Shown piece by piece: positions 1-5,981 of a DNA stretch of 6,832 bases. The DNA is taken from assembly GCA_046542915.1 (NCBI GenBank), contig JBKHAI010000034.1, positions 1 through 6,832 on the forward strand, in the 5' to 3' direction. The stretch is from SKVL01 sp046542915. GTDB taxonomy: Bacteria > Patescibacteriota > Minisyncoccia > Phycocordibacterales > CSBR16-193. The notes beneath the pieces were generated by a model that was given only the letters and a program-made list of their open reading frames with translations, was not told the DNA's origin and searched no databases. The position numbers were made by a program, and so were the translations under genes. Within the stretch, counting starts at the first letter, position 1. Each line of letters begins with the position of its first letter.

Positions 1-1
1 G

Positions 2-1024
2 TTATTCTTTCTTCTCTTCTTTCAACTTTTTCTTTATCTCTTTGAGGATCTCGTTAGAGAGCTTTTTGTTTTCTTTAAGGAATTTTCTGGTCGCGTCATA
101 TCCTCGCCCCAGTTTTTCCTCGCCGTAACTGTAAGAAGCTCCGGCTTTTTTGATAAGTCCGTATTTCTCTCCCAGAGCCAGGATCTCTCCTTCGCGGGAT
201 ATTCCTTCGTTGTACATCAGGTCGAACTCCGTCTGTCCGAAAGGCGAGGCAACCTTGTTTTTTACTACTTTAACTCTGACACGTCCGCCCATTATCTCTT
301 CACCTTTCTTTATCTGGGCTATTCTTCTGATATCCAATCTTACCGAAGAGTAGAACTTGAGTGCTTTACCGCCCGGCTGGGTTTCCGGCGAACCGAAGTA
401 AACGCCGATCTTCATTCTTATCTGGTTGGTGAAAATGACCATAGTGTTGGTTCTGGCGGTTATGGCGGTCAGTTTTCTCAGGGCTTGCGACATCAGACGG
501 GCCTGTTTTCCGACGTGATGAGCCCCCATTTCTCCTTCTATCTCGTCTTTGGGTGTCAGTGCCGCTACCGAGTCTATTACTACTACGTCTATGTTTCCGG
601 AGCGGACCAGACTTTCTACGATCTCTAAGGCCTGCTCGCCGGTATCCGGCTGGGATATCAAAAGATCGGAGATATTAACCCCCAGTTTTTTTGAATACTC
701 GGGGTCCAGAGCGTGTTCAGTATCCACGAAAGCGGCGATACCTCCTTTCTTTTGAGCTTCTGCGACAACGTGCAGACAGATGGTCGTCTTACCGCTTGAT
801 TCCGGTCCGAAGACCTCTATTATTCTGCCTTTGGGGAGGCCTCCGACCCCGAGAGCGTGGTCAAGGCCGGTAGAGCCGGTGGAGATAACATTAACGTCCA
901 GTTTCGGACGCTCCCCCAGTTTCATTATGGCCTCATCGCCGAACTTCGTTTTTATCTCTTCAATAGTGTTTTTTAAGGGATCTTCTTGGTTTTCTTCTTT
1001 TTGATTTGTCTTTTTCTTTGCCAT
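2..1024 (-). CDS. recA: RecA recombinase, complete
   Basis: RecA is the ATP-dependent strand-exchange protein of homologous recombination, forming filaments on single-stranded DNA in the cytoplasm. The 340-residue product is close to the usual family length. Visible motifs are the Walker A loop GPESSGKTT (residues 73-81, Lys79), DTEHALDP with the catalytic-type Glu103, the Walker B strand VVVIDS ending at Asp151, and the L2/NQIRMK region (200-205) followed by PGGKALKFY. KVVKNK near residue 255 matches the conserved C-terminal DNA-binding lysines. The tail is Lys/Glu-rich instead of the acidic tail of E. coli RecA. The start is the only ATG giving the normal N terminus. It lies 9 bases after the stop of the upstream gene and has no Shine-Dalgarno, which suggests translation coupled to that gene. 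I saw no LexA-type box, and expression probably comes from the ftsK promoter. The stop codon (TAA) lies at the window edge. The assignment is essentially certain. Confidence 0.98.
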   Translation of the reverse strand: MAKKKTNQKEENQEDPLKNTIEEIKTKFGDEAIMKLGERPKLDVNVISTGSTGLDHALGVGGLPKGRIIEVFGPESSGKTTICLHVVAEAQKKGGIAAFVDTEHALDPEYSKKLGVNISDLLISQPDTGEQALEIVESLVRSGNIDVVVIDSVAALTPKDEIEGEMGAHHVGKQARLMSQALRKLTAITARTNTMVIFTNQIRMKIGVYFGSPETQPGGKALKFYSSVRLDIRRIAQIKKGEEIMGGRVRVKVVKNKVASPFGQTEFDLMYNEGISREGEILALGEKYGLIKKAGASYSYGEEKLGRGYDATRKFLKENKKLSNEILKEIKKKLKEEKKE

Positions 1025-1033
1025 AATTTTTAT

Positions 1034-1489
1034 TTAGATATCGGTGCTCTCGTTGAGAGCATCTTCATTTTCCTCTTGTTCCGCTTCTCCGCTCCTTATT
1101 CTTCTTAACTCTTCGGCAGAAGGTACTCTGTTGGACTTTAAATTACTACGAATGCTGTGATAGACCACTTTTTTTCTGTTGAACCTATCCCATGCTTCTA
1201 TCTTTATTATAGTACGAGCTCCTATCAGAGGCAATTTTTCTATAAAGACACCGTTAGGGTCAAGAAGAGTGGACCGCCCGTTTATTTCAACTTTAGAGGC
1301 GTTCTTTGCTTGCCCCTTCAAGGTTATGATGTCGTCTTCAATAACCTCGTGCTCTTTAGGGTCTTGGATATCTATGATCGGTCCTTTGATGAGGTCATAC
1401 GCTTGGAAATAACCGTAAAACGAAATACCGCCTATGGCGACTATAAAGGCCATTATCTTTAGTTTTTTTCGCCACTTGTTGGTTATCAT
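1034..1489 (-). CDS. Membrane-anchored small protein with Ig-like / glucodextranase-B-type domain
   Basis: The 151-residue product starts with a basic N terminus (NKWRKKLK), followed by one hydrophobic segment at about residues 11-29, which looks like an uncleaved membrane anchor with the rest outside. Residues about 37-112 form a beta-rich pattern: GPIIDIQDP, a ...ITLKGQAKNAS strand, VEINGR, DPNGVF, then IIKIEAWDRF. This order (P/IxIxxP - GxAxNxxxxxxNGR - DxxGxF - NxIxIxAxDxFxR) is what I associate with the bacterial Ig-like 'glucodextranase domain B' found in many short CPR proteins. The C-terminal 35 residues are charged and probably disordered. The gene lies between ftsK and recA with gaps of 14 and 9 bases, so it is probably co-transcribed with them. 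Its role is unknown. Location next to ftsK makes a cell-envelope or septum function a reasonable guess, not a demonstrated one. Confidence 0.85.
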   Translation of the reverse strand: MITNKWRKKLKIMAFIVAIGGISFYGYFQAYDLIKGPIIDIQDPKEHEVIEDDIITLKGQAKNASKVEINGRSTLLDPNGVFIEKLPLIGARTIIKIEAWDRFNRKKVVYHSIRSNLKSNRVPSAEELRRIRSGEAEQEENEDALNESTDI

Positions 1490-1500
1490 TAGCTTTATTA

Positions 1501-1506
1501 TCCTTA
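1501..1506 (-). promoter_or_regulatory. Shine-Dalgarno-like TAAGGA overlapping the ftsK stop
   Basis: Read on the minus strand, the ftsK stop codon TAA runs directly into GGA, giving TAAGGA about 11 bases before the ATG of the downstream anchored protein. This is the best ribosome-binding sequence in the cluster, although the spacing is long. It would make initiation of the small gene coincide with ribosome termination on ftsK, which supports translational coupling. Confidence 0.4.
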
Positions 1507-3810
1507 ACTTTCTTCTTCGGTTTGCTGGCCATGATCTTCCGGTTTATCAAGTATCTGGCGTGGCTTGGCGCCGTTGGCGGGTCCGATGACACCTCGGGCT
1601 TCCAGCATATCCATAAGACGGGCTCCTCGGTTGTATCCGATCTTGAACTTCCTCTGCAGAAAGGAAGTTGACGCTTTTCCGGCCTGAATGACCGTCTCTC
1701 GGGCCTCTTCGTATAACTCATCCTCATCCTCGTCATCTTCACTGTCTCCTTCTTCAAAAAGGTCTGCTCCCGGTCCGCTCTCGCTAATGGCCAGATCAAG
1801 TTCTTCATCCAGCCCGCCTTGGTAGTGTTTTCTGATGTGCGAGGAGACCTTTTTAACCTCTTCTTCGGATATGAAGGCCGATTGGATACGTTTCGGTTTG
1901 GACATTTCACCGGAGAGATAGAGAAGATCTCCGGAGCCCAAGAGACGTTCCGCTCCGCCGGCATCCAGTATGGTTCGGGAATCTACCTGAGAGGCGACTT
2001 GTAAAGCCATTCGGGCCGGAATGTTTGCCTTAATGAGTCCGGTTATAACATTGACCGAAGGTCTCTGGGTTGAAAGTACCAGATGTATTCCCACCGCTCT
2101 ACTCATCTGTGCCAGTCTTACTATGGAGGCCTCCAGCTCGCGCGGGTAGGTTGCCATGATATCGGCCAGCTCGTCTATGATGATCACTATATAAGGCATT
2201 GTCTCCGGAAGGTCCAGTGGATCACGATTTTCTTCCGTTGTTTCTTTGAATTTCTTTCTGGCCGGATTTACGACCTTTTGATGGTAAGACTCAATATCTC
2301 GGGTCGCTTCCGCCTCCAGGATGTCGTAGCGTCTATCCATCTCTTTAGCCGCCCATTTCAATGCCTTGATAGTGTCTTTGGGGTTGGTTATCACCGGTGT
2401 CAAAAGGTGAGGGATCTTGTTGTAAAGAGTTAATTCCACTCTCTTGGGGTCAACCATTATGAACTTCAGATACTCCGGAGAATTGCGATAAAGGAGTGAG
2501 GTGATCAGAGCGTGAATGGTAACACTCTTACCGCTACCGGTGGCTCCGGCTATCAGCATGTGTGGGGCCTTGGCAAGATTAGCGAAATGCATATTTCCGG
2601 AGACATCTTTACCCAAAGCGGTCAGCAACGACTTGGGAGAGTTCTGGAACTCGTCGGCCTCCAAGAGCGTGCCCAGCCCCACTGTGGATTTGGTCTTGTT
2701 GGGGATCTCGATACCGACCTGTGACTTGCCGGGTATCGGTGCTTCTATTCTTAGAGGGTGCGCCGCCAGAGCCAGTGATAGATCGTTTTGAAGCCCGACT
2801 ATCTTTGAGAGCTTCACTCCTTCTGCCGGCTTAAGAGCATAGCGGGTAACGCTGGGACCGACCGATACTTCATCCATCTCCACTTGGATACCGAAGTTGG
2901 AAAGGGTTCTTTTTATGATGTTGGCGCTGGCTTTAACATCCCCGATGCTTGGCTTTCCGCTGTCGGATTTAAGTATTGAGGTAGGGGGAGGTGAGTACTC
3001 ATACATTATACCCTCCGAGTGGAGCTGGGCGTCCATCTCGTCTTCCTTTTTCTTCTTTTCGGAACTCTTTTTCCATCTCTCTGTCATTCCGGCAAAGACA
3101 CCCTCCTTTTTGTCCTCTTCTGTCGCCACCTCCGCTTCCTCTTTTTCCGTCTCCGGTGTGCTTGTAAGCTCGTCTTTATTTTCTATCTCCGGAAACTCTT
3201 CGGTGGTCTTTTCATCCGTCTCTTTTTCTTTATCTGCTTCCGGGTCTTCTTTCTTCTTGGATCGACTGAAGCGATTTTTTAATGCGGCAAAATGTTCAAA
3301 CCTTATAGAGGTATTGAACATTATGAATATCGAGATCAGTATGAAAGCCGACAGAATGATGAAACTGGCATAAAAGTCAAAAAACTTTTCTAAAGGTGAA
3401 GCGATAAAACCGCCGATCAATCCGCCGCCATCGCCATGGGTCAAAAGCCCCGCCAGACTGACGCCGGAGATGAAAAACAAAAGCGCTCCCAAAGCGTGCA
3501 CCTTATTAAAGGCGTTCTCCAAACTCCTTAACAGAGTTGCTCCTATCAGGATAAGAACTAAGGGTATGAAAAAGTATCCGGCACCGAATAGTTTGAAAAG
3601 AAACTCAAACGAGTACTTACCGGCGATCCCTCCCAGATCAAAAGCGGCAAGAATAAAAAAGATACCGGCTACAAAAGAGAGAACCGAAGCTATAGCTCTT
3701 ACGGTGTCCTCACGAAGGGTGCCCTTCTTCTCTTTGCTCTCCTTTTTATCTTCCTTATTCTCTTTATTGGATCCTTTCTTCTTTTTATTTTTAGTCTTAC
3801 TCTTTGCCAT
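1504..3810 (-). CDS. ftsK: FtsK/SpoIIIE family DNA translocase
   Basis: The septum-located translocase pumps chromosomal DNA and helps resolve sister chromosomes during division. The 768-residue product has the full family layout. It has a Lys-rich cytoplasmic N terminus (1-35) and four predicted membrane segments (about 37-57, 70-94, 105-123, 145-166). A highly charged Lys/Glu linker (180-265) follows, then the alpha/beta motor domain. Walker A is GATGSGKS (422-429, Lys428) and Walker B is IVIIIDELAD (541-550, Asp546/Glu547). STQRPSVNVITG (580-591) is typical of the family. An acidic spacer (about 683-700) leads to the winged-helix gamma domain (about 700-755, containing FLQRKFKIGYNRGARLM), which in characterised homologues reads oriented DNA motifs. 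Length and topology are closer to SpoIIIE than to the 1,329-residue E. coli FtsK. The start is the first ATG, with only AGAAAG before it. It heads the cluster with the anchored Ig-like protein and recA. Confidence 0.97.
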   Translation of the reverse strand: MAKSKTKNKKKKGSNKENKEDKKESKEKKGTLREDTVRAIASVLSFVAGIFFILAAFDLGGIAGKYSFEFLFKLFGAGYFFIPLVLILIGATLLRSLENAFNKVHALGALLFFISGVSLAGLLTHGDGGGLIGGFIASPLEKFFDFYASFIILSAFILISIFIMFNTSIRFEHFAALKNRFSRSKKKEDPEADKEKETDEKTTEEFPEIENKDELTSTPETEKEEAEVATEEDKKEGVFAGMTERWKKSSEKKKKEDEMDAQLHSEGIMYEYSPPPTSILKSDSGKPSIGDVKASANIIKRTLSNFGIQVEMDEVSVGPSVTRYALKPAEGVKLSKIVGLQNDLSLALAAHPLRIEAPIPGKSQVGIEIPNKTKSTVGLGTLLEADEFQNSPKSLLTALGKDVSGNMHFANLAKAPHMLIAGATGSGKSVTIHALITSLLYRNSPEYLKFIMVDPKRVELTLYNKIPHLLTPVITNPKDTIKALKWAAKEMDRRYDILEAEATRDIESYHQKVVNPARKKFKETTEENRDPLDLPETMPYIVIIIDELADIMATYPRELEASIVRLAQMSRAVGIHLVLSTQRPSVNVITGLIKANIPARMALQVASQVDSRTILDAGGAERLLGSGDLLYLSGEMSKPKRIQSAFISEEEVKKVSSHIRKHYQGGLDEELDLAISESGPGADLFEEGDSEDDEDEDELYEEARETVIQAGKASTSFLQRKFKIGYNRGARLMDMLEARGVIGPANGAKPRQILDKPEDHGQQTEEES

Positions 3811-3817
3811 TCTTTCT

Positions 3818-3823
3818 ATTATA
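3818..3823 (-). promoter_or_regulatory. Possible -10 box of ftsK (near-leaderless)
   Basis: On the minus strand a perfect TATAAT lies 7 bases before the ftsK ATG. If used, transcription would start at or within a few bases of the start codon, giving a leaderless or nearly leaderless message. No good -35 is seen at 16-18 bases upstream (only TTTATT), so this could be chance in AT-rich DNA. A further possible -10 (TATAGT, around 3890-3895) also lacks a convincing -35. Confidence 0.3.
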
Positions 3824-3985
3824 TTAGATCTTTAAACATTAAATAAATTACAACCAAAAGATCTGCAAAAACACTGCTTTGCTTTCTCTACTATAACATA
3901 TTGAAGGGTTTTTATGCCGACCAGAAGCGCAAAGAGGGGATTTTGAAGATAACCGCCCTTATCTCTAGTTCTTTAAAGACGCCCC

Positions 3986-4013
3986 TTGTCTTTTGTCCTT
4001 TAGGGTGTATAAT
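3986..4013 (+). promoter_or_regulatory. Sigma70-type promoter of the winged-HTH gene
   Basis: A -35 box TTGTCT (3986-3991) and a perfect -10 box TATAAT (4008-4013) are separated by 16 bases. The predicted start of transcription is near 4020, only about 10 bases before the ATG at 4030. That leaves almost no leader unless translation begins at a later ATG (4069 or 4108). Confidence 0.6.
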
Positions 4014-4021
4014 GGACAAAA
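3991..4021. promoter_or_regulatory. Candidate operator: perfect inverted repeat around the -10 box
   Basis: TTTTGTCC (3991-3998) and GGACAAAA (4014-4021) are perfect 8-base inverted arms separated by 15 bases, and that spacer contains the -10 box. The arm centres are 23 bases apart, close to two helical turns, which suits a dimeric DNA-binding protein. Related AAAGGACA copies follow at 4039-4046 and 4099-4106, although these lie within the annotated reading frame. The adjacent gene encodes a winged helix-turn-helix protein, so autoregulation is a reasonable inference. Confidence 0.4.
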
Positions 4022-4029
4022 ATCCATAG

Positions 4030-4965
4030 ATGTGGTATAAAGGACACGTTCAGTTAATAAAAGACAGTATGGATATTTTAAAAAGACATTACTTAAATAA
4101 AGGACAAATGGGGGATGATAAAAAAGACAAAGACCTCGCCGGCTATAATGATGAAAATAGGCATCTTGCTAATTTTTTCAACTCCGATCCTTTTTTTATT
4201 TACGCCTACAAAAAGACAGAACGTCTGATAATGGCGTCCTATATGGTCACGGACATAATGTCTGATAATGACCCTTTAAAAAACAATGTCCGAGAGTCTT
4301 CTTTAAGACTTTTATCGGACATCACTTTATTAAAGGACGAAGGTCTTTTACTGAAGGCTTACCGGTCTATTTCCGAAACTGTTCTTCGTATAAACTCTTT
4401 ACTTGATATTGCCTACACTACCGGCAAGATAAGTGAGATGAACGCCTCGGTTTTAAAAAGAGAGTTTCAGGTGCTTCTTGAGCGTCTTCAATCTTACGCC
4501 AAAGACAAAGGGGTCTCGGTTAAGGAGTTGAGTTTTTCCTCTTCTTTTTTTGAAGTTGATATGCCTCAACCTACTCAAGAAGACCACGGTGTTGGACCGT
4601 CATTCTCCGGTACTTTTTCCGACCCTTATTCTTTAAATAAAACCGATAGCGGGTCCTTCAAAAAGGAAGAAAAAGAGACCGCCGGATCAGAAGCTGTCGC
4701 CGGTCAAGCGCCTCAGGGTTCATTTTCTCGGGGTTCTCAAACCCGCCCGGCCGGATATATCGGCAACGTCGCCAAGAACGAACGCCGTGCCGCTATATTT
4801 AATCTTTTGCGTGAAAAGAAGGAAATAACGGTCAGAGATCTTGCCAATGTCGTTACCGACTGCAGTGAAAAAACTCTTCAAAGGGAACTCTTGCAACTCG
4901 TTAACGAGGGCATTTTACATAAAGAAGGGGAAAGACGTTGGTCCCGATACTCTCTCGTTGTTTAA
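4030..4965 (+). CDS. Two-domain protein: N-terminal helical bundle plus C-terminal winged helix-turn-helix
   Basis: I do not recognise a named family for the whole 311-residue protein. Residues 248-309 form a winged helix-turn-helix of DeoR/HTH_11 type: RRAAIFNLLREKKEITVRDL, then SEKTLQRELLQLVNEGIL, then a basic wing ending in RWSRYSL. Residues about 53-158 are almost entirely helical, with four likely helices (57-78, 82-102, 106-134, 137-157). Their heptad-like pattern resembles the Avd / 23S-rRNA-intervening-sequence four-helix bundle; this fold link is an inference. Residues 175-243 are a Ser/Gly/Pro-rich flexible linker. No signal peptide or membrane segment is seen, so it is cytoplasmic. 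The start is uncertain: ATG 4030 is only about 10 bases from the predicted transcription start, whereas ATG 4108 is preceded by AAAGGA at short spacing and would drop 26 residues. It is divergent from ftsK and probably acts as a transcription regulator, perhaps of its own promoter. Confidence 0.88.
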   Translation: MWYKGHVQLIKDSMDILKRHYLNKGQMGDDKKDKDLAGYNDENRHLANFFNSDPFFIYAYKKTERLIMASYMVTDIMSDNDPLKNNVRESSLRLLSDITLLKDEGLLLKAYRSISETVLRINSLLDIAYTTGKISEMNASVLKREFQVLLERLQSYAKDKGVSVKELSFSSSFFEVDMPQPTQEDHGVGPSFSGTFSDPYSLNKTDSGSFKKEEKETAGSEAVAGQAPQGSFSRGSQTRPAGYIGNVAKNERRAAIFNLLREKKEITVRDLANVVTDCSEKTLQRELLQLVNEGILHKEGERRWSRYSLVV

Positions 4966-5019
4966 CCAAATAGCCCATTTCTTTCTTTTCTCTATTCCGC
5001 TCCAGCACTTTTGTTGTTG

Positions 5020-5218
5020 TTTCAATATTCAATATTTTAATTTCAATATTGTTTCGGATTTATAATTTCATTATTCTTTATTGTTTCGGATTTCGTTATT
5101 CGTTATTCAATATTCTCTTTTCGTTATTCAATATTCTTTATTATTTCGGATTTTGTTATTCAATATTAAATATTCCGCTTTAGCGCCTTTGTTATTTGGT
5201 GCTTGTTATTTGATGCTT
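5020..5218. repeat. AT-rich degenerate repeat block
   Basis: This stretch is built from a few short words (TTATTC, CAATATT, TTTCGGATTT, GTTATTTG). A 29-base unit at 5073-5101 recurs at 5133-5161 with two mismatches, exactly 60 bases apart. CGTTATTCAATATTCT occurs at 5101-5116 and again at 5122-5137. GTTATTTGGTGCTT (5191-5204) is followed directly by a copy with one change (5205-5218). It holds no supportable gene, and the plus-frame ORFs across it are made of the same repeated words. Similar word-salad spacers occur between genes in some CPR genomes. Their function is unknown to me. Confidence 0.7.
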
Positions 5219-5248
5219 GCGCAAAAGCGCCTTTGGGATTTGGAATTT

Positions 5249-5276
5249 CCCCACTCTTTGCGAGCAAAGAGTGGGG
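5249..5276. repeat. Perfect 13-bp inverted repeat
   Basis: CCCCACTCTTTGC (5249-5261) and GCAAAGAGTGGGG (5264-5276) are perfect complements separated by GA, giving a very stable hairpin in RNA from either strand. No run of U follows on either strand, so it is not a standard intrinsic terminator by itself. It may be a transcript 3'-end stabiliser, a protein site, or a dispersed repeat. The nearby GCGCAAAAGCGC (5219-5230) is a second small palindrome. Confidence 0.75.
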
Positions 5277-5281
5277 CTCGG

Positions 5282-5290
5282 TTATCCACA
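5282..5290 (+). other. Single perfect DnaA-box sequence
   Basis: TTATCCACA matches the DnaA box consensus TTATNCACA exactly. It lies about 65 bases from the AT-rich repeat block. I found no second perfect box nearby, so it is listed as a sequence match and not as an origin. Confidence 0.3.
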
Positions 5291-5334
5291 TCTTTCACTT
5301 TTTTTGTCTGCTCAAAGGCACTATAATATGAACT

Positions 5335-5355
5335 AACGAGCTTCGCTCGTTTTTT
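5335..5355 (+). terminator. Rho-independent terminator
   Basis: AACGAGC (5335-5341) pairs perfectly with GCTCGTT (5345-5351) around a TTC loop, and a six-T run ends at 5355. The T run follows only on the plus strand, so it terminates rightward transcription, probably from the winged-HTH gene through the AT-rich repeats. It also isolates the hairpin-rich region downstream. Confidence 0.85.
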
Positions 5356-5382
5356 GATACCGTTCCTTGTAAAAGTTAATAT
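5354..5382 (+). promoter_or_regulatory. Candidate promoter for the hairpin-rich region
   Basis: TTGATA (5354-5359, five of six to the -35 consensus) and TAATAT (5377-5382, four of six to the -10) are separated by exactly 17 bases. The -35 box overlaps the end of the terminator T run. Transcription would begin near 5389-5391, at the front of the structured stretch. The match is moderate and unproven. Confidence 0.4.
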
Positions 5383-5446
5383 CGTAAGCACTCTCTCTGC
5401 TTAAAATAAAATTGTTAGAGATCTTTAAAACAAGAGAGGTGTACGT

Positions 5447-5462
5447 CAAATAGATATATTTG
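5447..5462 (+). other. GATA-loop hairpin, copy 1
   Basis: CAAATA pairs with TATTTG around a GATA loop. The central ten bases ATAGATATAT are identical to those of the hairpin at 5776-5791, while the two adjoining base pairs differ compatibly (AA/TT here, GG/CC there). Its 3' arm overlaps by three bases a competing hairpin, TTGCTTT/AAAGCAA (5460-5477, loop TGAC). Confidence 0.45.
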
Positions 5463-5775
5463 CTTTTGACAAAGCAAGTAGTTCCATATTTACATTGAAC
5501 ACTTGTTGGTGTTATGATGTAGGAAGATACATTAAGTTGTTTTTTCCTGCATATACCGAACTTGCGTAAAAAGTATTCTTTGCGTACACTTAAAACAAAG
5601 AAAGTCAGAGAGGATGCTAACGAATACTGTAAGGACGTATGGAGTACGTTCTTTGAAAACCGAATAAAGAGAACAGCATACGCTAAAGCTTGGCGCTGGC
5701 GTAGCAGATGTTCAAGGTCTTTAAGTTAAAACGAAAAGACCATAAAGAAAGATCTTTCCTTGTCTTTTGTAAAGA

Positions 5776-5791
5776 CGGATAGATATATCCG
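5776..5791 (+). other. GATA-loop hairpin, copy 2
   Basis: CGGATA pairs with TATCCG around a GATA loop, sharing the core of copy 1 with compensating changes in the lower stem. Its 3' arm overlaps by three bases a competing hairpin at 5789-5820 (CCGGT/ACCGG and TCCAT/ATGGA helices), mirroring the arrangement at copy 1. Confidence 0.45.
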
Positions 5792-5921
5792 GTATTCCAT
5801 TTACTGATGGAGATCACCGGCAACGTTGTTAATGCGTACATTGATCAGTGTATACATCGCTGAAAGGAAGCACTGTCCCGTTAATGTCTGAGACGAAGGA
5901 ACGCTTGCACAACCCGTGCAA

Positions 5922-5981
5922 CTACTCTCACTGTTTAGGTGTCGATACCGGCTCTGCCGGTTAAAAGAAACAGTGGGATAG
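5922..5981 (+). other. Long compound hairpin
   Basis: The outer helix has 14 pairs (5922-5936 with 5968-5981) with one G-U pair and a single bulged C at 5925. After an asymmetric internal loop (5937-5946 against 5962-5967) comes a perfect 6-pair GC-rich helix, ACCGGC/GCCGGT, capped by TCT. A 6-pair hairpin (5905-5921) stacks directly before it. Twenty pairs in 60 bases is unlikely by chance and is the strongest evidence for RNA structure here. Confidence 0.6.

Noticed and set aside
1395..1964. 189-codon minus-strand frame overlapping ftsK and the anchored protein gene
   Set aside because: It is out of frame with two well-supported genes and has no recognisable domain; a shadow frame.
2897..3373. 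158-codon plus-strand frame antisense to ftsK
   Set aside because: Its Ser/Phe-rich composition mirrors the Lys/Glu linker codons of ftsK on the other strand; a shadow frame.
3914..3946. Ten-codon frame with GAAGGG upstream, in the ftsK/HTH intergenic region
   Set aside because: It is too short to support as a gene and lies upstream of the predicted promoter, so it would not be on the message.
3947..3964. AGATAA/TTATCT hairpin between the divergent genes
   Set aside because: It is only six AT-rich pairs with no T run on either strand, so there is no support for a terminator or operator.
5322..5327. Perfect TATAAT just before the terminator
   Set aside because: It has no acceptable -35 at 16-18 bases, and any transcript would begin at the terminator hairpin and end at once.
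5640..5680. GTTCTTTGAAAAC, similar to boxA/23S leader sequences
   Set aside because: No 16S or 23S sequence is present in the window, and the segment is explained as the arm of a local hairpin (5631-5653).
5562..5729. Open frame of 55 codons with a TTG start, encoding a basic peptide
   Set aside because: It has no ATG, no Shine-Dalgarno and no recognisable motif. It lies across strong hairpins (5576-5602, 5631-5653) and its length is within chance for this base composition. Homologue conservation at the protein level would be needed to revive it.
5832..5891. ATG-initiated 19-codon frame inside the hairpin-rich region
   Set aside because: It is too short, has no ribosome site, and overlaps the 5834-5860 hairpin.
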